From an uncultured Saprospirales bacterium (GTDB lineage: Bacteria > Bacteroidota > Bacteroidia > Chitinophagales > Saprospiraceae), in the NCBI GenBank assembly GCA_937864265.1, contig CALMIR010000079.1:1-64000 (forward strand): a stretch of DNA of 64,000 nucleotides, read 5' to 3'. Of this stretch, positions 50,399-59,810 are shown piece by piece (position 1 is the stretch's first letter; every line of letters begins with the position of its first letter). The translations under genes were made by a program, and so were the position numbers. A model generated the notes under the pieces. The model saw nothing but the letters and a program-made list of their open reading frames with translations. It was not told the origin of the DNA and made no database searches.

Positions 50399-51839
50399 GC
50401 ATTAATACATAAAAAGCAGCAATGCCTTTGTGGCTGATTTTGACCCGCTGTATGACCTTGGCCATTGCTTCCAGCCGTGCCGGGTTCAATACAGAAGGCG
50501 TGAGGCTGCACACGATCAACTGGCCATTGGGCTGGAGTATGCGTAAACCTTCCTGAATCATTTTTTCTGCTTCCGCAGGGCTAACTACGGCTTGGCCTGT
50601 GGCCCTCAGAATCACTACATCAGCTTTGATCGCTCCCAAATCAAGCGCGTTGCCGACTTGAATATCGGCCTCAGGAAGCTTCTCAGCCGCTTTAGCCACC
50701 ATTTCAGGGGCAATATCGCGCCCCATTAAATGAAGAGAAGGTTTCAGGGCATGCAATTGCTGCAAAACCAGCCCATGCGAACAAGCAACATCGATGACGG
50801 TCTGCACCCGACTCAACTGATCTTTCAGGTAATCGCAAATCAGGTCGCTTACCCATTGTTCATCGAGCATCATTTGCCCTAGTATTTCCTGCGCTTTTTG
50901 ATTCCAGGCATCGACCTTGATGGTTTGTTGTGGCGGATAGGGCCAGTAGATGGCTTGTATGGATTCGAGCGTCGGAGGAGGGCACTTTTCACCCAATACG
51001 CTGATAATAGCTGTTTGTTGGGTGGGGTATTTGTGATCCATTTGATGGTCGAGCAGCTTAGCCCGAATATCTTGGGCAGCAATCAAGTTTTGCCCCTTGG
51101 TGGTGGCATAGTAGGAGGCTTCCTGGCTATAAAGCATGGCAAAGTTTTGGGGCAAAATGGTCTCCCAAATCAAGGCATCCAAGGGTACATTGGAAAGGTT
51201 TTCCTCAAAGCTTAACCCCCATTTCCGAAAATTGGACTCCAGCCCCGAATCCGGGTTAGATTGGCAAATTTTGTCTATCCATTTTTTAAAAACCAATGGC
51301 AGGTCTTGCAAGCTTTTTTGCAACACATCTGGTTGGATCGTTTCATCAGCAATCAACTGGGCTATCCGGTGCTTTTCTGCCGACTGACCCGCGTGCTGGC
51401 TCAAAAAAAGCCCTATGAGTATCCGGTTGGCGCCAATATTAAGCCCCCTTTCCCATTTGATGTCGGAAAAAAAGCAGCCCTCAGTTGCTAGGCCACGCAC
51501 ATCTGCTGCATCCAAAATAGCTTGCTCGATGATGCAATGGATAAATTGGGCTTCCTGGAGTTGGGCATGAGTAAAATCAGTTGCTTTGAAGATGCAATTG
51601 AAAAAAGAGCTACGAGATAAATCGGCCTCCCGGAAATTGGCTTTTTGAAAGCGGCAATTGGAAAAACGATAGGCTTTTATATCGCTGGAAGAAAAATCCG
51701 TTTGGAAGAAAAAACAGGCATCCATGGATTTGGACAAAAAAGCATCGCTCCGAAATCGGTTTCCCGGCAAGGCAGGAACGGCCAATTCTATTTGGGTTAG
51801 CGCTGTCCGAATTTCCGCCTCACTCCGCTTGTTCTTCAT
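50340..51839 (-). CDS. Pentapeptide-repeat / SAM methyltransferase fusion with repeat-derived C-terminus
   Basis: A 499-residue protein. Residues ~35-125 are pentapeptide-like repeats (A/F at every fifth position, for example CRFQKANFREADLSRSSF and CIFKATDFTHAQLQ). Residues ~335-480 are a class I methyltransferase (VIDVACSHGLVLQQL near 343, LMGRDIAPEMVAKA, DIQVGNALDL, then GLRILQPNGQLIVCSL). The middle has an unassigned helical region. The natural domain ends near AAFYVLMQ; the final residues, CAKNDFPIDQSPYPSGHT, are translated from the palindromic repeat unit 3. The start overlaps the MACPF stop as ATGA, so it is coupled to that gene. Its substrate could be the MACPF protein or another product of the operon, which is speculation. 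Confidence 0.75.
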   Translation of the reverse strand: MKNKRSEAEIRTALTQIELAVPALPGNRFRSDAFLSKSMDACFFFQTDFSSSDIKAYRFSNCRFQKANFREADLSRSSFFNCIFKATDFTHAQLQEAQFIHCIIEQAILDAADVRGLATEGCFFSDIKWERGLNIGANRILIGLFLSQHAGQSAEKHRIAQLIADETIQPDVLQKSLQDLPLVFKKWIDKICQSNPDSGLESNFRKWGLSFEENLSNVPLDALIWETILPQNFAMLYSQEASYYATTKGQNLIAAQDIRAKLLDHQMDHKYPTQQTAIISVLGEKCPPPTLESIQAIYWPYPPQQTIKVDAWNQKAQEILGQMMLDEQWVSDLICDYLKDQLSRVQTVIDVACSHGLVLQQLHALKPSLHLMGRDIAPEMVAKAAEKLPEADIQVGNALDLGAIKADVVILRATGQAVVSPAEAEKMIQEGLRILQPNGQLIVCSLTPSVLNPARLEAMAKVIQRVKISHKGIAAFYVLMQCAKNDFPIDQSPYPSGHT

Positions 51840-54547
51840 GCCATAGATTGCTTTAAGAGGGAATACACGCTGCTTATTCTTTGATAAAGTTGATCGTGAA
51901 AATGGGAAATTTCCATTAAAGTGTCAACAGATTGTACGGATGCAGCCCCATCAGTAGCCAGAAAGTCCATTTGCTGTTGGTGCCTACTTTCGTAATACGA
52001 CCAACTATTTCTGTAATGACTGTACCAAAATAACCTGGCTCGAATAGCCATCAAGTGCCGAGCGGATTGAATCATATGATGAAACGCCTCCACTGCGTTT
52101 TCCAGCAGCTCCTCCAAGGAGAAAAAAGCGTCAGTTTTTATTTCTTGCTGCACGAGTAGTCGAAAATATTCCGTCAAGGATTGCCAGTCTTTATCCCGCA
52201 ACCAAACGATGCCGTTGCGACCCAAGCCTTGCAAAATGGCGGCTGTGCCTGCTTGCGATTCGCCAGCTTTTGTCAAAGCAGCCAAATCAGCCATCAGGTT
52301 TTGTAAGTGTTGTATATTTCTGAACCAGGCGGCGGCTTCTTTGTTGGCATGCTTTTTATCAAAATCCCTCGAATGATTGGATTGAAGACATGTAAGTGCC
52401 TGTTGAAAGACCTCATCCAGCAAGGCGGAATGAGCCTCAGCAGGTAAACGGTTTTCCAACTGCTGCAGGTATTCACGAAATTGTTGTAGCTGCTGGTTTA
52501 AATCCCTTTCAGCCATCTCGGCAGTTGAACCCATGTTTTGAATACACTCCTGCAGCTTTTCTCGCATTAAGTTGCGGGCATTTTCCAGCGCTGCGTAATC
52601 TTCCAGCATAGATTTCACTTGTTGGCGAAAGGCCGCTAGCCATGTTTGCCTTTTCCCATCGTCTGTATCTGATTGTTGGATATGAAACCATTGCTGTTGG
52701 ATGGCTACACAGTGCTTGAGTCTATCTCTATTTGCCTGCTCGATAATATCAACAAAGCCTTGTAAAAGATCCCCCTGCTCTCTGCTGATTGCTGGCCATT
52801 CTATTTTGGCCATCACCCTAGCCAGTGAATGGGCTTGCAATTGCCAAGTTAAAAATGCCGCATCAGCCTTCAAAGGCAAGCCGCAAAGCCAATTCAGGTA
52901 TCGGCTGACCCATATTCTATGCCCACCCGGCGCAGGTGTCCTGTTTATATCTAGTATGCTTTCTGCCATTAATAAGGTATGCTCCCAAAAGGAGGTTGGC
53001 GAATCTATTTCCCGGACAGCCATAGCTGTCTTGATTTCGCTACAAAGTTGCACCTCTTTTACCGATGGATCAGCCGAATTGCTGAGCATCTGATACCGAA
53101 AACCATCTGCCAAGGTAAAAGCATCGCCTGTGGATTCATTGATGATATGCAGCACTCCGTAGAAATCCTCGCAATGGATTTGCAGGGAATGGAATGCCCG
53201 ATCGCTTAATAGAATTTCAACAGGTTTGTCCTCAACGATGATCGCATGGGCCACGATAGTTATCTCATCGCCAGGTAATCGAATGGCATGCTCTGATTTC
53301 AACTGAAACAAGGGGCTGGACAAACACAATTTTGTAATTGTATCCGCTTCCGCAAAACAAAGATTTTCGGCTTGCAAAAGGTCTTTAAAGCCATAATAAT
53401 TGCCTTTTGTATGGCGAATGATCTGGTGGTTAAAGTTTTTTTGAGTTGGCAACTCCAGGGGTAGATTGGGAAAAAGTATATCTGCTTTTGATCCGTACTT
53501 ATTGAATAACAGTGCCTTAAAAATCCTGTTGCCCTTCATCTTTAAAGCGGGTCGGGTAAACCCCAAAATCTCGGACAGTTCAAATCCGACGGGAACCAGG
53601 TGCTCAAATGCTTGGAGGCGACCTGCTTGGGCGGCGCAATTAAAAATGCTATTGCTGCCAATGGCTGTATCCATCCAATGCCTAGCTGTTACACGTTCCA
53701 AAAAGGAATCATCCTGACTTTTGATGCACAAGTGACCGATTTGTGCGGCGTAGCCTGTTGTTTTTCCCGAAGAAACTTGAACTGGGGTGGTAAATTTTCT
53801 AAAGGACAGGATGGCTGCGCTATTGAATGAATCTTTGTGCTTTTGGTACAAGTTTTTTATGCTTGCAAAAACGGCTGCATCGTAGGCAAAAATTTGGTAA
53901 ATCACATCGCCAGTGATGACCTTCGATACATAATGGGTGCCGTATTGATTAAAAAAGTCTATGAAGCGTTGAACGCCACTGGCATCCATCCCTTGCTGCC
54001 ATTTTCCATCAGCAGCCTGATAAAAGGCACCGCCATTTAAAGCCGATTGTAGCTTTACCAGTTCCCTCCTCAGCGCATGGCTCATGACTTCATTTTTATA
54101 GAAAAGGGCATTGCTAAAGCCCAGCTTTTCAATGGCCGGATGGTTCAAGGTTTGGCTGATTCTGGAAAGTTTTAGTAAAGCATACTTGGTATCCGGTTTT
54201 CCCAGATCAATGCCCGTTTCCTGAAAAAACTGCCCCAGCGCGAGGGTTGATCGAAGGTCATCCGCCAATAAAGCGCCAACAGAAATGGCCGAGGCATCGC
54301 CAGCGTCCGCTAATACTTTGTAAGGGAATAACTTTTCAAATAAAACCTCTCTGGAATCACATAAGTCCAGTTGTAGCGGCCCCCAGGCACTTACTTCACC
54401 CGTGGTATCGATAGGAAATGGCAAAAATTCCTGTTTGGGAGAGGGATAAAACGGCCAATGCCCTGGGTCGGAAGCATGCCACACAGCTTTGAATCCATGC
54501 AATAAATTGGCGGTAGAACCGATGCAAAAAGAGGGAGCTGCTGGCAT
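51836..54547 (-). CDS. Second MACPF (perforin-fold) protein, 903 residues
   Basis: A paralogue of the first ~900 residues of the 1751-residue protein. The MACPF signature is YGTHY at 202-206 in FFNQYGTHYVSKVITGDVIYQIF, and the flanking phrases GYAAQIG, FELSEILGFTRPALKMKGNRIFKALLFNKYG and LQLDLCDSREVLFEKL correspond to those in the larger protein. The C-terminal ~300 residues are helical (LRDKDWQSLTEYFRLLVQQE; ALENARNLMREKLQECIQ). It ends where the large protein continues into beta domains. No signal peptide. It is 27 bp downstream of the sulfotransferase gene and coupled by ATGA to the methyltransferase. Pore formation is family knowledge; the target is unknown. Confidence 0.82.
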   Translation of the reverse strand: MPAAPSFCIGSTANLLHGFKAVWHASDPGHWPFYPSPKQEFLPFPIDTTGEVSAWGPLQLDLCDSREVLFEKLFPYKVLADAGDASAISVGALLADDLRSTLALGQFFQETGIDLGKPDTKYALLKLSRISQTLNHPAIEKLGFSNALFYKNEVMSHALRRELVKLQSALNGGAFYQAADGKWQQGMDASGVQRFIDFFNQYGTHYVSKVITGDVIYQIFAYDAAVFASIKNLYQKHKDSFNSAAILSFRKFTTPVQVSSGKTTGYAAQIGHLCIKSQDDSFLERVTARHWMDTAIGSNSIFNCAAQAGRLQAFEHLVPVGFELSEILGFTRPALKMKGNRIFKALLFNKYGSKADILFPNLPLELPTQKNFNHQIIRHTKGNYYGFKDLLQAENLCFAEADTITKLCLSSPLFQLKSEHAIRLPGDEITIVAHAIIVEDKPVEILLSDRAFHSLQIHCEDFYGVLHIINESTGDAFTLADGFRYQMLSNSADPSVKEVQLCSEIKTAMAVREIDSPTSFWEHTLLMAESILDINRTPAPGGHRIWVSRYLNWLCGLPLKADAAFLTWQLQAHSLARVMAKIEWPAISREQGDLLQGFVDIIEQANRDRLKHCVAIQQQWFHIQQSDTDDGKRQTWLAAFRQQVKSMLEDYAALENARNLMREKLQECIQNMGSTAEMAERDLNQQLQQFREYLQQLENRLPAEAHSALLDEVFQQALTCLQSNHSRDFDKKHANKEAAAWFRNIQHLQNLMADLAALTKAGESQAGTAAILQGLGRNGIVWLRDKDWQSLTEYFRLLVQQEIKTDAFFSLEELLENAVEAFHHMIQSARHLMAIRARLFWYSHYRNSWSYYESRHQQQMDFLATDGAASVQSVDTLMEISHFHDQLYQRISSVYSLLKQSMA

Positions 54548-54574
54548 TATTCACGTTTAAATGAACAGAAAACA

Positions 54575-55672
54575 TCAAATGGTACTGGCGTTTTTCAAAA
54601 GCTTATACTGTGGCTGCGCCCAATGTTTTGCAGCCTCTTTGACTTCCAGACTAGCACTGGTTCGCTTTCGTTCGCTGTCTTTTTCAAAGATTTGTGCCTT
54701 TTTATTTTTGGAATAGAATTGGCTGACCTCCAACATTGCATGGGCTTGTTTGCCGCTTATTGTTAGGCCAAAGTGTGGCGCGATCGCAGAAAAGAAAGCG
54801 CGGGGCAGATCGGCATAATCAACGGCCAATCCTTGTTGGCTGAGATTGGAAAGTGCAGCGCTTATCATTTGTGCAATGACCTTTGCGCCTATCTCTTCAC
54901 GGGGCATTTTTTCAATATCAAGCGGGTTCAATTGCAATTGTTTGGCGAGGTATAGCGGCTTGTTGTGTTGATGGAGTCGCATCGAAAAGGGGCCTTTATC
55001 TTCCTCGTTTTCAAACCAGGAAGCCATGATTTCCAATGGATCCCGATATAGAAAAATCCAGGGTACATCTGGAAAAGCTTTCCGAATGATATCTAAATGA
55101 AAAATGGGAAATTCCTGAAATTTGATGAATAGCTTTTTTTTGCGGAAGCCCATCGAATGAGCATGCGCCAGCACGAGCGCTTTAAACCTTTTGGCGACTA
55201 ATGCTTCATCTTCGCAAATCCATTCATTCTGAAATAAGATATTGGAAATGCCCGATGGCTCACTGATAACCAGTAAATCTTCCAGCACTTTCATCATTTG
55301 GGTCACTAAAGTAGAGCCACATCGGGAGAGGTGAAATATAAATCCACCTACGGGAATATGAGGCGTCGCAATGATGTGATGGAGTAAAGGATCGAGCAAG
55401 AAGCCCTTTGTCGCATAATCTGGTTTTTCTCCCATTCTGACCATCGGATCGGGCGCCATAAATGGGTTGTCAAATGCTTCCAGGGGGAGCGCTGCGAATT
55501 TTACGAAAGGTTGCTGGTTCAAGCGGGTTATCCTCACCGGGAAAAAGCCTGTCAAATCCGGCAAATCATGATAGGGATGCGGGCTATTCATGTCGTGTGG
55601 GTTGAAGGTCGTATAATGCATTGCGTTTACCAAACCTTCGGGTCTTAGTAAACGCAATGACTTAATGATCAA
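54575..55672 (-). CDS. Sulfotransferase-fold protein
   Basis: A 365-residue protein with the PAPS-binding loop GGFIFHLSRCGSTLVTQMM (RCGST at 117-121) and the 3'-phosphate motif PWIFLYRDPLEIMASW (YRDP at 209-212). These fit the bacterial sulfotransferase family with a long N-terminal extension. ATG codons at 55672, 55621 and 55591 are all possible starts; the first leaves a 26-bp gap to the gene upstream. It could sulfate a glycan, lipid or small molecule with PAPS. In the operon it sits between the TIR-TPR-SDR gene and the MACPF gene, suggesting it modifies a component or a self-membrane marker. That link is inference. Confidence 0.8.
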   Translation of the reverse strand: MIIKSLRLLRPEGLVNAMHYTTFNPHDMNSPHPYHDLPDLTGFFPVRITRLNQQPFVKFAALPLEAFDNPFMAPDPMVRMGEKPDYATKGFLLDPLLHHIIATPHIPVGGFIFHLSRCGSTLVTQMMKVLEDLLVISEPSGISNILFQNEWICEDEALVAKRFKALVLAHAHSMGFRKKKLFIKFQEFPIFHLDIIRKAFPDVPWIFLYRDPLEIMASWFENEEDKGPFSMRLHQHNKPLYLAKQLQLNPLDIEKMPREEIGAKVIAQMISAALSNLSQQGLAVDYADLPRAFFSAIAPHFGLTISGKQAHAMLEVSQFYSKNKKAQIFEKDSERKRTSASLEVKEAAKHWAQPQYKLLKNASTI

Positions 55673-55698
55673 TAACTTACAATACAGCTCCTCGACGA

Positions 55699-58404
55699 TT
55701 ATTCCTCCTCTTCAAACTGCGCCCGTCCGGAGCGATCAATCAAGGTGCTGCTGGCTTGCTGTACGCCCTGCATCACGATGTCCAATATGTTGACATGCGC
55801 GGGTTGGCTGGCGATGAAGAAAATGGTTTCGGCTACATCGCGGGCATTCAGCGGTTTAAAATCTTCGTATATTTTAGCCTTGTCGGCATCGCCATCAAAA
55901 CGCACCAGCGCAAATTCAGTATCTTCTACATGAGCAGGCGATATTTGGCTCACTTTGATGCTGTGGCGCACCAGATCCAAGCGCATGCTGCGGGTAAGGG
56001 CATCGACGGCAAATTTGGTGGCGCAATACACATTGCCATCAGGGTAAACCTCCTTACCTGCCGTTGAACCGATGTTAATGATATGTCCCGATTTGCGGGC
56101 TACCATACCTGGTGCTACTGCTCTGGTCACGTATAGCAAGCCTTTTACATTGGTATCAATCATTTCCTCCCAGTGTCGCAATTCGCCTTCCTGTATGGGT
56201 GCTAAACCTTTAGCTTTGCCCGCATTATTGACCAAAATATCAATTTGCTGCCATGCTTCCGGCAGCGCTTTCAAACTAGATTCTACCGCCTCCTGGTCTC
56301 TGACATCAAAGTGCAGGGCGCATACCTCTGCGGAAAAATCATCTTCTAGTTCTTCTTTGAATGCTTTGAGTCGATCCAGCCTTCTTCCAGTGATGATCAG
56401 GCGGTAGCCCATTTCTGCAAATATGGCAGCCGTAGCCTGCCCAATGCCCGAAGTAGCACCGGTAATCATCACGGTGATGTCATTTTTGGGCATGGCCTCT
56501 TCTTCCTCTTCGGCTTCCAGGTGCTGCACCAATTGTTCGGCCTGTTCTTCCTTGTTACGGAGCAATTCTTCCAGGCGGTTGATGTTTTCTTTCAGCGCTT
56601 CGATGGTATCAAATCCCAGTCCCGCATGAACCGATGGCGCCGCACTGGTTTTTATCACTTTGGCCAAACCAAAAGCCTCGTCATTTTGTGGCGTTTTGAA
56701 TTCAGGATTGATTTCTACGGATTTCAGATAGGCTTTCTGGGCTTTGCCCTTCTCCCCAATTTGGTGGTAAAACAGCGCCAGATCATAGTAGGCAAAAGGG
56801 TGTTGTGGCTGTAAGTCCAAAACATCTTTCAAGTAGCCGATGGCTTTTTTGGGTTTACCCAAGGATTCGCCCAATAAAAGGGCATAGCGGTACATGATTT
56901 CTGGGTTGCTCTCGTTTAATTTAGCGGCCTTTTTCAAATATTTAGCGGCCTGCTTTTGCTGGTCGGGGTATTGATCGGCTAAAATAACCCCCAAACGATA
57001 ATAGCCATTGGGGTAATGCGGATTGAGTTCTACCAACTGGCTGTAATACGCCTGCGCTGCATCGTATCTGCCCCGAAGTTCTTCTAATTCGCCCAACAAG
57101 AAGAGGGCATCCGGATTGATCGGCGATTCCTGCATCAGAGGTTGCAGTATTTGCAAAGCGCCTTCTATATCCCGGCCTTCCTGAGCTACCATTACGCCAT
57201 AATGGTAGCGCAGCAGCGTATTTTGGGGCTGATCTTCCAAAGATTGCGCCATGAAGGCCAAGCCCTTTTCCGTTTGACCGCTATTGAAATACTCCAGCGC
57301 TTCTTCTACCACAAGGGCTGTTTGGCTTTCAAAGTCTTCTTCCCCCTCTTCATCATCGTCGAATTCTTCGTCTGAGTCCTCTTCCTCCTCCACTTCATCC
57401 ATATCAACCGGCATTGCCACCTCCTCTATCTCTTCCATCTCATCGCTTTCTTCCTCTGTGACCCCTTCGTAGTGTCCTTCTTCTACCGTACTGTCACCCG
57501 ATCCAGATTGCCCGATTTCATCTGACATATCCAATACATCTTCTTCCTCCTCCTCTTGACCAAAATGCTGTAAATCGGCCCCATCCTGGGTTTGCAGTGG
57601 CATAGAGACGACCTCATCGCTTACCTCTGAGCCGTATGCCGCCAATTCTTCAGGCGTGGTAAGTTCCTCTTTTTCATCCGAATGTTGGCCCGCGCCTTCA
57701 TCCGGCAATAATTCGATTCCAGGTATATCAGATAAATCTAGTTCTGGCTCAGATGGATCGGGGGTAACTATACTGGGTGTTGCAAAATCGGTAGTCAATA
57801 CAGCTTTGCTTTTGAATTCCAGCCACTGCCCGTGGTCGTTGTTGAATTTAAAGAATGCTTCGTAATGGTTGGCCATGAGGTGCTCCAAAGTCATGTAATT
57901 GATTCCGCGCAGCAAACGCAGGTATTCCCCAGCCTCGCTGGATATTTCCCGCATGACCTTGAGGTGCGCGTTGAACTCTTCATCGTTGATGTCTTGCAAT
58001 TGCCTTTTTTGTTTTCTCAAATCCAAGTACTGATCTTGCCAGTAATTGATGTACTGGATGATATCGCTGACTCTTTCAAAATTGGTCGCTACTGGTACCG
58101 CTGAACCATCGTCTTCGCGGATGATGCCGGGCGTGATAATGGGCAAAATCAAATGTCTTTTATCTTGAAGTAGCCGCAGGCCATGATTCATACACTGGGC
58201 TGATTTCAAAAAATTATCGCTGATCAGCAATAGGATGGGAAAAGACTGCTGAAGCAATTGATCAGACAAGGACGACTGAACGCTGGATCGGTTGCAGGGA
58301 TAGTGCTGAAAACGATAAATCGATGGTTGGAGCTCCCGCTCGATTTTCTGGGCGAAGTCTTGGTTTTCTGCGTGATAAGCAATGGCAATGTTTCTGGTAC
58401 TCAT
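55699..58404 (-). CDS. TIR-TPR-SDR fusion protein
   Basis: One uninterrupted 901-residue frame. Residues 1-~125 are TIR-like (NIAIAYHAENQDFAQKIEREL; PILLLISDNFLKSAQCM). The usual catalytic Glu position after the S-x-x-C is His74, so NADase activity is doubtful. Residues ~230-370 are very acidic (EEEEED, EFDDDEEGEEDFE). Residues ~375-580 hold at least five TPR units (ALFLLGELEELRGRYDAAQAYY; PNGYYRLGVIL). Residues 638-901 are a complete short-chain dehydrogenase: TGATSGIG at 648-655, NNAG at 726-729, Ser780, Tyr793 and Lys797. The SDR part resembles stand-alone YdfG-like enzymes. It is 5 bp after the lipoprotein gene. A fusion of this kind is unusual. Confidence 0.85.
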   Translation of the reverse strand: MSTRNIAIAYHAENQDFAQKIERELQPSIYRFQHYPCNRSSVQSSLSDQLLQQSFPILLLISDNFLKSAQCMNHGLRLLQDKRHLILPIITPGIIREDDGSAVPVATNFERVSDIIQYINYWQDQYLDLRKQKRQLQDINDEEFNAHLKVMREISSEAGEYLRLLRGINYMTLEHLMANHYEAFFKFNNDHGQWLEFKSKAVLTTDFATPSIVTPDPSEPELDLSDIPGIELLPDEGAGQHSDEKEELTTPEELAAYGSEVSDEVVSMPLQTQDGADLQHFGQEEEEEDVLDMSDEIGQSGSGDSTVEEGHYEGVTEEESDEMEEIEEVAMPVDMDEVEEEEDSDEEFDDDEEGEEDFESQTALVVEEALEYFNSGQTEKGLAFMAQSLEDQPQNTLLRYHYGVMVAQEGRDIEGALQILQPLMQESPINPDALFLLGELEELRGRYDAAQAYYSQLVELNPHYPNGYYRLGVILADQYPDQQKQAAKYLKKAAKLNESNPEIMYRYALLLGESLGKPKKAIGYLKDVLDLQPQHPFAYYDLALFYHQIGEKGKAQKAYLKSVEINPEFKTPQNDEAFGLAKVIKTSAAPSVHAGLGFDTIEALKENINRLEELLRNKEEQAEQLVQHLEAEEEEEAMPKNDITVMITGATSGIGQATAAIFAEMGYRLIITGRRLDRLKAFKEELEDDFSAEVCALHFDVRDQEAVESSLKALPEAWQQIDILVNNAGKAKGLAPIQEGELRHWEEMIDTNVKGLLYVTRAVAPGMVARKSGHIINIGSTAGKEVYPDGNVYCATKFAVDALTRSMRLDLVRHSIKVSQISPAHVEDTEFALVRFDGDADKAKIYEDFKPLNARDVAETIFFIASQPAHVNILDIVMQGVQQASSTLIDRSGRAQFEEEE

Positions 58405-58409
58405 GTTTT

Positions 58410-59756
58410 TTATTTGATAGATTCTGCTAGAAGTTGGTTGATGAAAGTATCGAATTCTGTTTTAAACGCTTCGTACTCGCTGGTAGCAGGTCCCGAAAAA
58501 CCCGTATGTATTTTTCTAACCTGTCCTTTTTTGTCTATAAAAATCAAGGTTGGATAAGACAATATCTGGTTGAGCATGGGCAGTGACTGGGCTGCTTCTT
58601 CTTTTTTGTAAGAACCCGCGTACAGTACCTCGTAAGGAATGTCCATGCGCTCTTTGTAGGTTCGCAGCACTTTTAGCGCTTTCTCTTGATCCTGATAGCG
58701 TTCAAAAGCCAAAGCGATAACGGCGATGTCTTTACCGGGGTGATTTGCCAGATAATCTTTTAAGAAAAGCGTTTCATCCCGGCAATTGGGACACCAAGTA
58801 CCCATGATTTGGATCAAACAGACTTTACTCTGGAAAGCCGAATCAGAAAGAGAAATGGTCTTTCGCTGGGTATTCTGAAAGGAAAAATCCAACCGATCAT
58901 AACCTTTTTTCAAAAACGTCAGCGAATCTGGATCGCTGAGTGTGAATTCTGAATTTCTGCGCCCCTCCCACAATGCCTTGTAATGGCTGCCCGAACGAAA
59001 GGAGCCGATCAGCGTGCTGTCTTCCTGAATTTTGGCTTCAAAAAGAAAAGCGTGAGAACCATCAAAACAAGACAAGTACAGCTTGTTCTCTTGGATGGTG
59101 CCTTCCAAAAAACGATAATCGCCCGTTTCAGTCAAAAAAGTACCCGTCAGATAATTGCCGTCTTGCTGAAATTCACCGATAGCAGGAAATGGCTTGTCGG
59201 TATCTACCTCAAACAACACCTCCCAACGACCGCTGACATCCATCACAGGAGTTTTGCGCAAGGTTGTAAAGCGGTAGTTTTGCCCTTGGTGAGCTACAAA
59301 AGGAATGCGATAATTCTCTTTGTAATTGACCACCCATTCGCCTTCAATGACATTGGCCTCGCAAGTAGCACGGATATAGGAATCAAACACCGGAAAATTG
59401 ATCAGGATCGTATCTTTGGAAATGCGCTGGTCACGGCCTATTTTTATATCGTCCACCCGCAGGCGCTCCTCCCCATTGATGATATCGATGTAAAAATCCT
59501 GCTCATTCTCATAAATCACTTCAAATACAAAGGGCAGTTCTCCGGCTGTTACTTCCTCAAATTGCACATCAACCGCTTCTGGTATAGGTCTTCCTTCTGG
59601 ATTGTCGATCCGGTACTTGGGATCCAACTGAAGGCTGGCACGCCAATACCCAGGAGCAATAGCTGTATAGGGATCATTAACGACCAAACAGCCGTCCAAT
59701 AGTATTACTAGAAAGGCTAATAGTGTTAACGAAGGAATGGCATTCATTCTTATCAT
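58410..59756 (-). CDS. TlpA-like thiol-disulfide oxidoreductase lipoprotein
   Basis: A 448-residue lipoprotein. The lipobox LLDGC places the lipidated cysteine at 23 when read from the ATG at 59756; a second ATG three codons later is also possible. Residues ~60-290 are beta-rich and resemble the N-terminal domain often found before TlpA domains in Bacteroidota. The C-terminal ~150 residues are thioredoxin-like with the WCPNC active site near residue 320, then IAVIALAFE and YPTLIFIDKKGQV (cis-Pro loop). It should reduce or isomerise periplasmic disulfides from the membrane. It lies between the small protein at 59811 and the TIR fusion gene (5-bp gap). Confidence 0.85.
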   Translation of the reverse strand: MIRMNAIPSLTLLAFLVILLDGCLVVNDPYTAIAPGYWRASLQLDPKYRIDNPEGRPIPEAVDVQFEEVTAGELPFVFEVIYENEQDFYIDIINGEERLRVDDIKIGRDQRISKDTILINFPVFDSYIRATCEANVIEGEWVVNYKENYRIPFVAHQGQNYRFTTLRKTPVMDVSGRWEVLFEVDTDKPFPAIGEFQQDGNYLTGTFLTETGDYRFLEGTIQENKLYLSCFDGSHAFLFEAKIQEDSTLIGSFRSGSHYKALWEGRRNSEFTLSDPDSLTFLKKGYDRLDFSFQNTQRKTISLSDSAFQSKVCLIQIMGTWCPNCRDETLFLKDYLANHPGKDIAVIALAFERYQDQEKALKVLRTYKERMDIPYEVLYAGSYKKEEAAQSLPMLNQILSYPTLIFIDKKGQVRKIHTGFSGPATSEYEAFKTEFDTFINQLLAESIK

Positions 59757-59810
59757 TTTTCTGCTTGCTTTAACGCTATGTAAGTATCAAAACCTAAAAC
59801 ACAAGCAGGT

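Noticed and set aside
57284-57472. Serine-rich plus-strand ORF
   Set aside because: It is the antisense of the acidic Glu/Asp linker of the TIR-TPR-SDR gene.
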